DNA from: Paraburkholderia translucens
Lineage (GTDB): Bacteria > Pseudomonadota > Gammaproteobacteria > Burkholderiales > Burkholderiaceae
Length of the DNA stretch: 64,000 bases
Reading direction: 5' to 3'
NCBI RefSeq assembly: GCF_020881035.1
Contig: NZ_JAJITC010000002.1
Location: 310,001-374,000 of the forward strand
Each line of letters opens with the position of its first letter. The stretch's first letter is position 1. Positions 34,752-43,580 of the stretch are shown in pieces. The translations under genes were made by a program, and so were the position numbers. Under the pieces are notes generated by a model. That model saw only the letters and a list, made by a program, of their open reading frames with translations, made no database searches and was not told the origin of the DNA.

Positions 34752-35453
34752 TCACCATGCAATTGACTTCCGAAATTTGAAGAAACCACCAGTTGGGCCG
34801 TTTTCACCAAAGAGAGCTGCCCACACGACATGGGTAGCAGCTTCGTCGGCGTCAAGCTCGGCATCGGCTCCGCCCATTCGCGTGCGTATCCAACCCGGGC
34901 ACACTGCATTGACCTTGATATCGCCATACTTTGCAAGATCAGCAGCGACAATTCGGGTAAGGGCATTCAGTCCGGCCTTCGAAATCCTGTACGCGGCAGC
35001 ATTGGCATTCATATCCGCAAGGGCGCCCCATCCGGAAGAAACATTCACGATTCGCCCGTAAGACTGACGAATCATGTGCGGAGCAACCGCTTTGCAAGTT
35101 CGCCATGCGCCAATCGTATTAACGTTGATTGATTCCAGCAGGGTCGCTTCGTCAATCTCGCGAAATCCCTTCGCTCCCTCCAGATAGACGCCTGCGCTGT
35201 TTAGCAGAATATCGACGCGACCGTATTCTTCAATCACGTGTTCGAAGAAAGCATCGACACTTCGGGAGTCGGAGATGTCGAGTTGCGATGCATATACGGC
35301 GAGCTGCTCGGAACGAAACGCACCAGCAACTCCTGCTCCGGCGTTGACATCACGCGAGCCGATAACTGTCAAATAACCGAGTTCCGCCAGTTGCCTGGTC
35401 GCTGCGAGCCCCAGCCCCCTGTTCCCGCCGGTTACCACTGCAACTTTGTTCAT
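34752..35453 (-). CDS. Short-chain dehydrogenase/reductase
   Basis: A 233-residue classical SDR. The cofactor motif is TGGNRGLG at residues 8-15, NSAG appears at the usual position, the catalytic Ser is in VNVSSGWG and the YxxxK motif is YRISK. PGWIRTRMGG follows as in most family members. The ATG at 35453 is chosen for its GAGGGAG ribosome site; the frame is open 18 codons further. The substrate is unknown; the context suggests a sugar or lipid precursor of the island's glycan. Confidence 0.85.
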   Translation of the reverse strand: MNKVAVVTGGNRGLGLAATRQLAELGYLTVIGSRDVNAGAGVAGAFRSEQLAVYASQLDISDSRSVDAFFEHVIEEYGRVDILLNSAGVYLEGAKGFREIDEATLLESINVNTIGAWRTCKAVAPHMIRQSYGRIVNVSSGWGALADMNANAAAYRISKAGLNALTRIVAADLAKYGDIKVNAVCPGWIRTRMGGADAELDADEAATHVVWAALFGENGPTGGFFKFRKSIAW

Positions 35454-35602
35454 TTTGGCTCCCTCAAGCACATGATCTTTCAGGTCTAACAAGGCAACAG
35501 AACACACGGTCGGAGCAACGCTTCACCAGCCTTAAAAAACGATCGTCTCCATCATGTCGATTGACTGCTTTCCCGCAATCGACGGCTATGTGTCAGATCG
35601 GT

Positions 35603-36370
35603 CTAGCTGGTGTTCTGACCTTTGATCGAAGTCATTGTCTGATACTTCAGGTGGAACAGCCCGCAATAGGCGGCGAACCATGGCATCAACACGCGCACAT
35701 AGCCTTGCGAGTTGAACCGTCTCAACGAGCAGTAGATTGGATGCCGGATGTGCCCGAATACTCGTCCTTCCTTTTTGACGAGCGCCTTCACGCGAATCAG
35801 AAAATCGAGATTTTCCCCAAGAACGATCCGTTCGTTATAGCCTTGACTGTCCTCATACAGTCGCCTCTGAACATAACTTTTTCCGAAAGGCCGGCCCAAA
35901 AAGATTTTGATGAACTCGAGGATCCAGAATACACATAACGCACCGGCTCGCGCGACGTCCGGCATGGTCCGGATCGTACCTGCGACACTATTCTTCGTAT
36001 GCATCGTGTACGCAACGTCCGAGAGAAAGGTCGGCGCGACGCGGTTGTCCGCATCGAGGAAGATCAATGTTGTACCCTTCGCGCCTCGTGCTCCCGAGTT
36101 GCGTGCATACGAAACACCTGGTTCGTATTCGTGCACCAGACGGACGTTCACGTTCCGTGCGCGACACGCAAAATCCCACACAACCTCGTTGGTGTTGTCC
36201 GAGGAATTGTTGTCGACCACGACGACCTCGAAGCTTTCAGTGCCGACTGTCTGTACCGAAAGATCGTGCAGCAGGTTCTCGATATAACCGCTTTCGTTGT
36301 GGCAGGGAACGACAACTGAGAAGTCGAATGTGACACCGTCCACTGGCGCAGAGTGATTCATAACGTGCAT
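35603..36370 (-). CDS. Family 2 glycosyltransferase
   Basis: A 255-residue GT-A enzyme with FSVVVPCHNESGYIENLL, VVVVDNNSSDNT, SYARNSGARGA and the metal-binding LIFLDADNR (DXD). A C-terminal hydrophobic segment (ALCVFWILEFIKIFLG and the tail) may attach to the membrane. It starts seven bases after the upstream glycosyltransferase stop, with a GAGG site, so the two form a pair. Codon use is AT-richer than the cluster average. Confidence 0.87.
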   Translation of the reverse strand: MHVMNHSAPVDGVTFDFSVVVPCHNESGYIENLLHDLSVQTVGTESFEVVVVDNNSSDNTNEVVWDFACRARNVNVRLVHEYEPGVSYARNSGARGAKGTTLIFLDADNRVAPTFLSDVAYTMHTKNSVAGTIRTMPDVARAGALCVFWILEFIKIFLGRPFGKSYVQRRLYEDSQGYNERIVLGENLDFLIRVKALVKKEGRVFGHIRHPIYCSLRRFNSQGYVRVLMPWFAAYCGLFHLKYQTMTSIKGQNTS

Positions 36371-36377
36371 CCAGACC

Positions 36378-37352
36378 TCAACGCGCGCTGCGCTTGATCA
36401 ACTCGACCAAGGGCACGAGGGGACGCGGAGTCAGATGGTACCGTGAGATTTCTTTTGACAGCGCCTCACTCTGTGTCGGCGATCTCAGCGCATCCTTGAC
36501 GACCTCGAGAATAGCGCCTTCGTCGTGCGGATCGACAGTGCGCGCGCGCGTGCCCATGTGCTCGCTGGTCCACGGGCCCTCGGACAATACCAATGGACGT
36601 CCGGCCAGCGCGGCCTCAAGAGCCGATGTTCCGGGCGGTTCCAGCGGAACCTCCAGGAACAGCGCGCAGCTTTGCACTGCCGAGCAGAGAATTTCCGAGG
36701 CCGGCGGCATCTGCGGTATAAAAAGAAAATGCTTCGGCGCTACTGCACGGCACTCATCGAAATATTCCTTGTCGTTCGGATATCCAATGAAGACGACTGG
36801 AACGTCCAGGCTTCTCAACGCTTTTATCGCGGTCAGTTGATTCTTGGTTCGATTGAGTACACCTACCCACAGCACGTACTTATCGAGGTTATACATTCGC
36901 TTGAAGATGCCCGGATTCGATGCATTGAGGAATTTCGGGTTGACAGGAGCCGGAATGTGGAGAATCTGCTCCTCGTTGACGGGCGCGTATTGTCGAATAT
37001 TTTCAATCTCAGATTGAGATTTGAAAATGATCTTGTCCGAAAGTTCGAAAAAATCAGCGACCAGTCGACGCTCTTCCGCGTTGGGCGGGCCGTTCCACCA
37101 AAGATTGGGCCACAGGAAAATCCTTTTTTGCTGCGACTTGGCCCTTTGTAGCATGGCAAGTCCATCCGCTTGCACCGAGAAGTGCAACACGGACGAATAC
37201 GACGATAGCGGGCGGCTTGATGGCCCGTAAAGATCGGCATCGATGCCTGACATCCGCAGGCCTTCGATCAGCGTCTGCAGTTCAGTTTCTCCGCCACCGG
37301 GGTTCAAAAAGGCACTGTAGTATGTAGTGATCAGAAGTCTTGGATTATCCAT
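36378..37352 (-). CDS. Family 4 glycosyltransferase
   Basis: A 324-residue GT-B enzyme. The N-terminus LLITTYYSAFLNPGGGETE parallels those at 24584 and 38946-39312, with the shared pattern of a short strand, a GGGE loop and LHFSVQADG. The C-terminal half has YVLWVGVLNRTKNQL and the EPPGTSALEAALAG motif. It is the first gene of a minus-strand pair with the GT2 gene. Paralogy with two other window genes suggests expansion of this branch by duplication. Confidence 0.86.
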   Translation of the reverse strand: MDNPRLLITTYYSAFLNPGGGETELQTLIEGLRMSGIDADLYGPSSRPLSSYSSVLHFSVQADGLAMLQRAKSQQKRIFLWPNLWWNGPPNAEERRLVADFFELSDKIIFKSQSEIENIRQYAPVNEEQILHIPAPVNPKFLNASNPGIFKRMYNLDKYVLWVGVLNRTKNQLTAIKALRSLDVPVVFIGYPNDKEYFDECRAVAPKHFLFIPQMPPASEILCSAVQSCALFLEVPLEPPGTSALEAALAGRPLVLSEGPWTSEHMGTRARTVDPHDEGAILEVVKDALRSPTQSEALSKEISRYHLTPRPLVPLVELIKRSAR

Positions 37353-37574
37353 ACGTGTGTACTTGCCCGAATGCCGTGAATCAGGTTGAACCGTTTGCGC
37401 TGTAACGCAAGGGCGTGGCCATGCCGTTATACCGCGCGGTCGAGAACCACTATACAGGATCCGCCAGTCATGCCGGCCACATGACTAGACAAGTGGCTGC
37501 CCCAGCAGGAGACGGGTCATTGCGTAGGCCCCAATCCGCTGCTCGGGGTGCGACAGGCTCCCGACGTGCCTGCA

Positions 37575-38414
37575 TTAGTTGTAGTAAGGCGCTGTGTGGC
37601 GATCCGATAAGCGTGGAAACAGGTTCGTATCGATGATTGGAATGCCGGCAGCATGCAGGCGCGCCGTCAGGTAATGCTCCGACAGAATCGCGCGCGCTTT
37701 TCGTTTGAAAAATGCGAAATTCTCGGCGTCAGGCTTCCTTGCGCTATGCCAGTGAAGCTGATACTCCGGAAATTTCGGATCTACGTAACCAAAGAGCCAG
37801 CTACTGATATAGGCTTTCCAGTTATCCGAGATTTTTCGTGTATCTCCCCAAAAGGTATGATAATCCGATGCGAAAATCTCCTCTTCGGGCAACGGAAAGG
37901 TCAATTTCCCCAGATTCTCGCAAACGTTGAATGGCAAAAAGAATATGTTGCTTCTGATCCAGCTCGTATAGCGAATGCCCATCAATTCCACGCTGCGTGG
38001 GAAATCGTCGAGATAGCCAATGCATTCTCTCGTCAGATCGTGACCTTCGACGATTGAGCGCTCAAAGAAGTCCATGTAGCTGACACCACCGTCACGATAG
38101 TTCCGTCGGAAAAAAGTGTCGTTGGCAAACAGGATGAGATCATCGGCGTTCAGATCGAGCACTCGCTTTGCAAACTGGTACCCGTGATCCCAGCCGGTGA
38201 ACTCCCCGAGCGTGTTGTCACCAGCGACCTCCCATATGGGACCGTCCATATTCTCGAAAGGCTGATCGATCTTGTTGTCGATGATGATAATTTGTAACTT
38301 TGCGTTGGGCAGCATTCGCTCGACCATCTTGCGGATGTGCGACAGTCCCTCGTCAGCATAAGTGCGGCCGTATACAAGGAACAGCGCAATAACCCGTGTT
38401 GCACCAATGATCAT
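37575..38414 (-). CDS. Unknown protein, possible glycosyltransferase
   Basis: A 279-residue soluble protein. The N-terminal strand-like VIALFLVYGRTYADEGLSHI, LQIIIIDNKID, then DDLILFANDTFFRRN resemble the beta-alpha-beta layout and the acidic nucleotide-sugar site of a GT-A fold, but no clear DXD is present. The downstream EEEIFASDYHTFWGD could be the acceptor side. I do not recognise the family. It is the last gene on the right side of the AT-richer island and is transcribed separately from the pair at 35603-37352. Confidence 0.55.
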   Translation of the reverse strand: MIIGATRVIALFLVYGRTYADEGLSHIRKMVERMLPNAKLQIIIIDNKIDQPFENMDGPIWEVAGDNTLGEFTGWDHGYQFAKRVLDLNADDLILFANDTFFRRNYRDGGVSYMDFFERSIVEGHDLTRECIGYLDDFPRSVELMGIRYTSWIRSNIFFLPFNVCENLGKLTFPLPEEEIFASDYHTFWGDTRKISDNWKAYISSWLFGYVDPKFPEYQLHWHSARKPDAENFAFFKRKARAILSEHYLTARLHAAGIPIIDTNLFPRLSDRHTAPYYN

Positions 38415-38493
38415 ATTAACTCACAGTCGTAAAAAGGCGATTTTGGCGCGTTGAAAACAGAAACCAGCGCGTACAGACTTTAATCAAATCGCA

Positions 38494-38750
38494 GACCACA
38501 AACTCTATCACGCGCCGTTCTGGCGGGCGGCGCATGCCGTCGAAAAACCGGCCGGGATGCCCTTCCTGCAGACTGCTCCGCCGGCATCCGAGTACTGCGC
38601 GAAATTCTCGAACTCGGTTCGCGATTTGAAGTGCAGCCTGTGCGCAATACGTGCGACTCCCTGAATGCGTTCAACTTCGTTGTCAGGAATGGGTTCAGCC
38701 CGCCTCATTACACATCAGTCATTCATGTCCGGCCCGGCGCGCAAACCTGA
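38494..38750 (+). pseudogene. Possible methyltransferase C-terminal remnant, frameshifted
   Basis: In one plus frame 38494-38570 reads like DHKLYHAPFWRAAHAVEK then PAGMPFLQTAP. In the next frame 38586-38750 reads IRVLREILELGSRF, EVQPVRNTCDSLNAFNF. Together they resemble the end of a SAM-dependent methyltransferase broken by a frameshift. No start codon or N-terminal domain is present. This is judgement from protein-like composition only. It fills part of the 304-bp gap 38415-38718. Confidence 0.35.
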
Positions 38751-38827
38751 CGCCACCGCGCACACCGTCGGCATCCTTCAATTCGCGCACCCACACCCAA
38801 GCTCCGGTAGCCCCATCGGCTCGCGCG

Positions 38828-38940
38828 GTGGCGTCACCGCATAGGTCGCGTGGGTGGACATACCGCGCCGGGCTTCGCGGGACAGCGGTCCGCCCGGCGA
38901 AGGCCTGCCCGTTGGAGTTCGGTTCCGTCGTGTCCTGGAT
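38828..38940. repeat. Right copy of the ~115-bp direct repeat
   Basis: Matches 32208-32322 in the same orientation, with identical 26-bp and 19-bp ends. It lies exactly where the truncated glycosyltransferase homology ends (38946), so the repeat marks the breakpoint. Confidence 0.7.
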
Positions 38941-38945
38941 ACATT

Positions 38946-39312
38946 GGCGGTGTTCGGCCGGGCGGATGCGGGCGGGTGAGGTGGTGTAGAGCAGCCGCTC
39001 GGCGCTCTTCACGAGCGTCTCGATGCGGCCGATCTCCGCCGCAGCGGGCGCATTCAACCACCAGACGTTCGGCCACGGGAACAGCTTCTCACCTTGACTC
39101 ACCGTTTCGCGAATGATTGCTTCGCCGTCCGCACGATCGGAAAAGTGCATCACCGCGTTATAAGAGCGTGGCGGCCGGCTGCGAATGCCGTAGATGTCGG
39201 CCCGCACACCCGAATCGTTGAAAAGTCCGGCGACTTGCACGAGTTCAGACTCGCCACCACCGCTCCTCATGAACGCGGTACTGTGAGTGGTCAGGAGAAT
39301 CTTGAAATGCAT
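38946..39312 (-). pseudogene. Truncated family 4 glycosyltransferase
   Basis: About 122 residues of a GT4 N-terminal domain, MHFKILLTTHSTAFMRSGGGE through WWLNAPAAAEIGRIETL, aligned by eye with the genes at 36378 and 24584. The homology stops at the direct repeat; the frame continues to 38719 with unrelated composition. The whole C-terminal nucleotide-sugar domain is missing, so it should be inactive. Confidence 0.75.
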
Positions 39313-39821
39313 GTTGCGGGCCCCGTCCCGAATCGTCCCGTATTGTGGGCGCTCCTACCGTCCGCCGGACGGTGCGGAATGCACGCCTGCGCTCCACCTA
39401 TGAAACAGCCGCGGACCGTTATGGGCAGGCGGCTGATTTTACGCCAAATCGGAGCGCAAACGACCGCTCCAGCAACACGGCGAGCACGGTGTCCGTGGCT
39501 TTTGTAACTTCATGTAGCTTACAAATGCAGTGGCCCGCCGCGCCGTTTCACCCGCCCAATTGCCGCGTGCGCGCGCGATGCGCGCGAAGCGGAGCAAGCG
39601 CTATATGTCGAACTCGCGACGGCAACAATTGCTACGACGAATAATTTGTAAGCAACGGTAAATGCCGATTCATGCCGGACATCAAACGATATTGGACGTG
39701 CAGAATACTGGCGGTACGATAGACTTGCCAGCCCGGGATAAGGCCGCGCCAGTCAGCATGCCGTAATCGGTGCGTTTTTCAGTGATGGGTTCCGTCTATT
39801 CCTCCAAACAGGAGACACAAG
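39313..39821 (+). promoter_or_regulatory. 509-bp intergenic region with a sigma70-type promoter
   Basis: No gene is seen. At 39692-39697 TTGGAC and at 39715-39720 TACGAT are separated by 17 bp, a good sigma70 match about 100 bp upstream of the methyltransferase at 39822. The part from 39500 to 39660 is patchy in base composition, and the left part adjoins the start of the truncated glycosyltransferase. Confidence 0.5.
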
Positions 39822-40778
39822 ATGTCGGCATCGCCCGAACTTCTCGATTCACTTGCCGCGCAGCATCCCGAGATTGCAGAACTGATCGCTGAACGGGACA
39901 AGTATCGCGATGCGCTTCAGGTCAACATGCCGCATTTTTCGAATCTTGGCGACGTGCCGCCTGGCCACTATTATTCGCCGATTCCATCGATCTCCGACAT
40001 CAAGCAGGACGAAGCACGCCTGTTCGGCAACATTTCGCGCACGCTGCCCGGCATCGAGTTCAACGAAGAGGCGCAAGTGCGGCTCGTCGGAGAGTTCGCC
40101 AACAAGTACTATGGCGAGATGCCGTTCGAGCCGCACAAGAAAGACGGCCTGCGCTTCTACTTCGAAAACGTAATGTTCTCGTATGGCGACGCGACTTCGC
40201 TGTACTGCATGATTCGCCACCTGCGGCCGCGCCGCATCGTCGAGATCGGCTCGGGCTTCTCGTCCGCCGTTTCGCTCGACACCAACGACCTGTTCTTCGA
40301 CGGCCGGATCCAGTGCACCTTCGTCGAGCCGAACAACGAACGCCTGCTGTCGTTGCTGACCGAGAAGGACAAGGTCACCTCGAGGATCGTGAAGGCGCGC
40401 GCCCAGGACGTCGACCTGTCGGTATTCGCGGAGCTCGAAGCGAACGACATCCTGTTCGTCGACTCCTCGCACGTGAGCAAGATCGGCAGCGACGTCAACC
40501 GCATCGTCTTCGAAATACTGCCGATCCTCGCGCCCGGCGTGCACTTGCACTTTCACGACGTGTTCCTGCCGCTCGAATACCCGCCGCAGTGGGTCTACGA
40601 AGGCCGCGCGTGGAACGAAGCCTATCTGCTGCGCGCATTCCTTCAGTACAACAGCACGTTCGAGATTGTCCTGATGAACACGTTCATGGGCCACTTCCAC
40701 GCCGACCTGATGAACGCGCGGATGCCGCTCTTCATGCGTAATCCCGGCGCGAGCTTCTGGATCCGGAAGAAAGGCTAG
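39822..40778 (+). CDS. Class I SAM-dependent methyltransferase
   Basis: A 318-residue protein. The SAM-binding motif RIVEIGSGFSSAVSL is at about residues 140-154; the acidic post-I residue is in CTFVEPNNER; NDILFVDSSHVSKIGSD and the histidine pair in HLHFHDVF resemble the Methyltransf_24 group, which includes sugar methyltransferases. An N-terminal region of about 120 residues precedes the fold. A GGAG ribosome site precedes the ATG. Likely role: O-methylation of a glycan residue. Confidence 0.8.
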   Translation: MSASPELLDSLAAQHPEIAELIAERDKYRDALQVNMPHFSNLGDVPPGHYYSPIPSISDIKQDEARLFGNISRTLPGIEFNEEAQVRLVGEFANKYYGEMPFEPHKKDGLRFYFENVMFSYGDATSLYCMIRHLRPRRIVEIGSGFSSAVSLDTNDLFFDGRIQCTFVEPNNERLLSLLTEKDKVTSRIVKARAQDVDLSVFAELEANDILFVDSSHVSKIGSDVNRIVFEILPILAPGVHLHFHDVFLPLEYPPQWVYEGRAWNEAYLLRAFLQYNSTFEIVLMNTFMGHFHADLMNARMPLFMRNPGASFWIRKKG

Positions 40779-40821
40779 GCGCCCACACACATACGCTTTC
40801 TTGTTTCGACGAGATTGATAG

Positions 40822-40977
40822 ATGACTTCGACGAACGCGATCGTTCTGCTCGCGCGCAAGCGCGATACGCTGCGCGCGATGCTCACGCACGACCTGCGTC
40901 TCGACGGCATTGACGAGGCCTGCCGGCTGGCCAGCGACAGGAACTCAGACTTTATCAAGGTGCAGATGCATACCTGA
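40822..40977 (+). CDS. Small ORF of 51 residues, unknown
   Basis: ATG to TGA between the two methyltransferase genes, beginning MTSTNAIVLLARKRDTLRA and ending DFIKVQMHT. Third positions are strongly G/C-biased as in real local genes, but no ribosome site is clear. It may be the remnant of a larger gene start. The rest of the gap 40779-41054 holds nothing I recognise. Confidence 0.3.
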   Translation: MTSTNAIVLLARKRDTLRAMLTHDLRLDGIDEACRLASDRNSDFIKVQMHT

Positions 40978-41054
40978 CGGTGTAGGCGCGCTCGCGCAAT
41001 GCGGTGAACGTCGGTCATCACTTGAAGCTGTGCCGTCCAATACGAGGAGGGAAC

Positions 41055-42215
41055 ATGGCAAAGGAAGACAATGCTCTCAGCATCGACGAAATTCGAGATA
41101 AGCGGCGTTGCCGGCTGCTGAACGGACTGAACGTCAGGGAAAGCGTCGGCGTCGAAATAGGCCCGCTGTGCTGGCCTCTCGTGCGACGCAGCGATGGCGG
41201 CGAGATCATTTACGTCGACCATACGGACACACCGCACCTGCGCCAGAAGTACAAGGACGATCCTCATCTCGACATCAACGAGATCGTCAATGTGGATGCG
41301 GTGTGGGGCCGCAACACGCTGCATGAAGCAATCGGCGGCCGCTATGTCGACTACGTGGTGGCGTCTCACGTCGTCGAGCACGTTCCCGATCTGGTGACGT
41401 GGCTCAGAGAACTTGCGGCGGTCCTCAAACCGACCGGCGAGGTGCGTCTCGTGGTTCCCGACCGGCGCTACACCTTCGATTATTTCCGCCGCGAAAGCCG
41501 CCTGCCCGAAGTGCTGGCAAGCTATATCGCCCGTGCACGGGTACCGCAGCCCTACTCGCTGCTCGATCACTGTCTGTCAGCCGCCGATGTCTCGACCCTG
41601 GAAGCGTGGCAAAAGCGGATCGACCCCCACTCGGTCAGACGGCATCACACATGGCGAGGCGCGCTGCATCTCGCGCGCGATGCGTATGAAAACGGCACGT
41701 ATCACGATGTTCACTGCTGGGTGTTCACGCCGCGCTCGTTTGCGAAACTGATTGCCGATCTTTGCGAAATGGAACTGATCGATTTCGCATGTGAAGACTT
41801 TCACGACACGCTTCGCAACGATATCGAGTTTTCGGTCGTCATGAGACGCTCACGCGATCCGCAATACATTGCCGAGAGCTGGCGGCGAATGGCGCAATCG
41901 GCCAGCGATGCAACGCCGGAAGTGCCGTTCGGGCGCGCGCGCCGCAAGCTCGAGGAATTGCGGGCCCGGCAGGACGTCGTGAAGCGCCCACGTCGCATAT
42001 GTGGAGAGCACAGCGAGTTCGATCCCGATGAGCCGGTGACGCTACCACCGAACTTCGATCCGCGCGAATATCTCGCAGCCAATCCTGATGTCGCCGAAGC
42101 AGGCGTGGATCCGGGTTCGCACTATCAGCATTTCGGGTGGCGCGAAGGACGGGCGCTACGGCCTTCATCCGCGGCCAACGCGATCAGCGGGCGAGCCGCG
42201 CTTGGAATCGGCTGA
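41055..42215 (+). CDS. SAM-dependent methyltransferase with C-terminal NPDV motif
   Basis: A 386-residue protein. The N-terminal region carries VGVEIGPLCWPLVRRSDG (motif I-like), IIYVDHTDT and VASHVVEHVPDLVTWL, as in Methyltransf_11-like enzymes. Near the C-terminus FDPREYLAANPDVAEAG followed by HYQHFGWREGRALRP is the short NPDV repeat found in many bacterial glycan and cell-surface proteins. The ATG at 41055 has a GAGGAGGG ribosome site; upstream in-frame codons are not needed. Probably modifies a sugar in the same glycan as the preceding gene. Confidence 0.8.
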   Translation: MAKEDNALSIDEIRDKRRCRLLNGLNVRESVGVEIGPLCWPLVRRSDGGEIIYVDHTDTPHLRQKYKDDPHLDINEIVNVDAVWGRNTLHEAIGGRYVDYVVASHVVEHVPDLVTWLRELAAVLKPTGEVRLVVPDRRYTFDYFRRESRLPEVLASYIARARVPQPYSLLDHCLSAADVSTLEAWQKRIDPHSVRRHHTWRGALHLARDAYENGTYHDVHCWVFTPRSFAKLIADLCEMELIDFACEDFHDTLRNDIEFSVVMRRSRDPQYIAESWRRMAQSASDATPEVPFGRARRKLEELRARQDVVKRPRRICGEHSEFDPDEPVTLPPNFDPREYLAANPDVAEAGVDPGSHYQHFGWREGRALRPSSAANAISGRAALGIG

Positions 42216-42270
42216 GGTAGTGTTCCGGGAGATGTGCAGAAAGACTGAACGCAGGAAGAGTGCCCAAGGA

Positions 42271-42295
42271 TAGGGTGGCCGTGCCCCACCCTTTC
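42271..42295. terminator. Hairpin between convergent methyltransferase and gtrA genes
   Basis: AGGGTGG and its complement with a 7-base loop, followed on the plus strand by TT only. It may terminate transcripts from both sides; the U-run is weak. Confidence 0.4.
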
Positions 42296-42356
42296 GCGCA
42301 TGCCATTCGCCGATATTGCTTTCGCGCAACTCTCAAGAATGAATGCATTACTCGCA

Positions 42357-42755
42357 TCAGGCAAACACGAACTCCTTGTCGAGCCGATATTTAACGATGT
42401 AACCGATCACGAGCCCAGTCACCCCGCCCATGAACCGTGCAGGCTCCGAATGATAAATCGCATCGGCACCGAATTCGAAGCCCCAGAAAATCGCCGTGGT
42501 AGCGAGCCCCATCACGGTGTAGAGCATAAAGCTCTTGATGCCATGCGAGAGGTCGCGATGGCGATAGCGAAAGATCCAGATCTTGTCGAGCATGAACTTC
42601 ACCACGAGCCCTACGCCTGTCCCAACGACGACCGATAACGGCACGCTGAACGCACCGGAATACACCAGCAGCGAGACCTTCTGAAAACCGATATTGGCGA
42701 GAATCGAAAGCCCCGCGAATAGCGAGTAAAAGATAACGAGGCGCGACGCGCTCAT
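42357..42755 (-). CDS. GtrA-family membrane protein
   Basis: A 132-residue protein with four predicted helices and the GtrA-type features FQKVSLLVYSG, GLVVKFMLDKIWIFRYR and the C-terminal YRLDKEFVFA. GtrA proteins are thought to help move polyprenyl-phosphate sugars across the membrane. In mycobacteria a GtrA protein (Rv3789) is encoded beside dprE1 and dprE2, the same neighbourhood as here. The ATG at 42755 is preferred; a GTG at 42788 is possible. It is the last gene of the four-gene minus operon. Confidence 0.82.
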   Translation of the reverse strand: MSASRLVIFYSLFAGLSILANIGFQKVSLLVYSGAFSVPLSVVVGTGVGLVVKFMLDKIWIFRYRHRDLSHGIKSFMLYTVMGLATTAIFWGFEFGADAIYHSEPARFMGGVTGLVIGYIVKYRLDKEFVFA

Positions 42756-42839
42756 CGAGGCTGCAGGGGAGTTCACGAGAAGGACCACCGTGTCAGGAAA
42801 GAAGAATCGACCACCGGCCGCGGCGCGGCATGCTGCCCA

Positions 42840-43580
42840 TTACAGCGACAGCCGCTTGAACACACGGCCCGGAATGGAGCGGATGATCAGCATGATGCCC
42901 GACCAGAACCAGGGTGTATAAACGACGTCCCTGCCCTTCTCGACCGCTCGCACGATATCGCCGGCCACCCTGTCCGGCGTCGCCACGAGCGGTCCTGGCA
43001 AGGGCAAGCCCGCCGTCATCGGCGTCGCGACGAAGCCCGGCTTGATCGTCACGACATGGGCGCCCACCTTGAACAGGCGCGCGCGCAAGCCCTCGCAGAA
43101 TGCCGACAAGGCCGCTTTCGCGCTGCCGTACAGATAGTTCGACTGGCGTCCGCGATCACCGGCAACTGAGGAAATTACCGCAATCGTGCCGCCGCGCTGC
43201 GCTTCGATCAAGTTCGCAACGCGCGTCAGCAGTGCAATGACCGACACCGCGTTGGTGTTGAACTCGCGCACCGCAACGTCGACGTCGTGCTGACACCCCC
43301 CCTGATCGGGCAACGTCCCGGGTGCGACCAGCACGATGTCCACCGCGCCGAGTTCGGTGACGCAGCGCTGCATCATGGCCGCGTGATCGCCAAGCTGATC
43401 GATGTCCATCTGGTGGCACAGCACGGCCTGCGCGCCGCGCGCCGTAAGATCGTCCGCGACCTGCTGCAAACGGTCCGCATTACGCGCGACGAGAAAGAAA
43501 CGCGCGCCCTGCTTAACCCACTGCCGCGCACAAGCCATGGCGATCGCCGACGTGGCACCTACGATAACGATATTTTTCAT
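42840..43580 (-). CDS. dprE2: Decaprenylphosphoryl-2-keto-pentose reductase (DprE2-like SDR)
   Basis: A 246-residue SDR with NIVIVGATSAIAMACARQ at the start, VISSVAGDRGRQSNYLYGSAKAAL with Ser and YxxxK, and a C-terminal hydrophobic/basic end. In mycobacteria DprE2 reduces the keto intermediate made by DprE1 to polyprenyl-phospho-D-arabinose. The start overlaps the dprE1 stop (ATGA), as expected for partners that form a complex. Identity rests on the neighbouring dprE1 and ubiA genes more than on sequence alone. Confidence 0.82.
   Translation of the reverse strand: MKNIVIVGATSAIAMACARQWVKQGARFFLVARNADRLQQVADDLTARGAQAVLCHQMDIDQLGDHAAMMQRCVTELGAVDIVLVAPGTLPDQGGCQHDVDVAVREFNTNAVSVIALLTRVANLIEAQRGGTIAVISSVAGDRGRQSNYLYGSAKAALSAFCEGLRARLFKVGAHVVTIKPGFVATPMTAGLPLPGPLVATPDRVAGDIVRAVEKGRDVVYTPWFWSGIMLIIRSIPGRVFKRLSL

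Noticed and set aside
38508..38708. 66-codon minus-strand ORF as a small gene
   Set aside because: The opposite strand reads better as a frameshifted methyltransferase tail; the minus ORF has no ribosome site.
39849..41570. 573-codon minus-strand ORF
   Set aside because: Runs antisense through two methyltransferase genes with clear motifs and ribosome sites; no domain seen.
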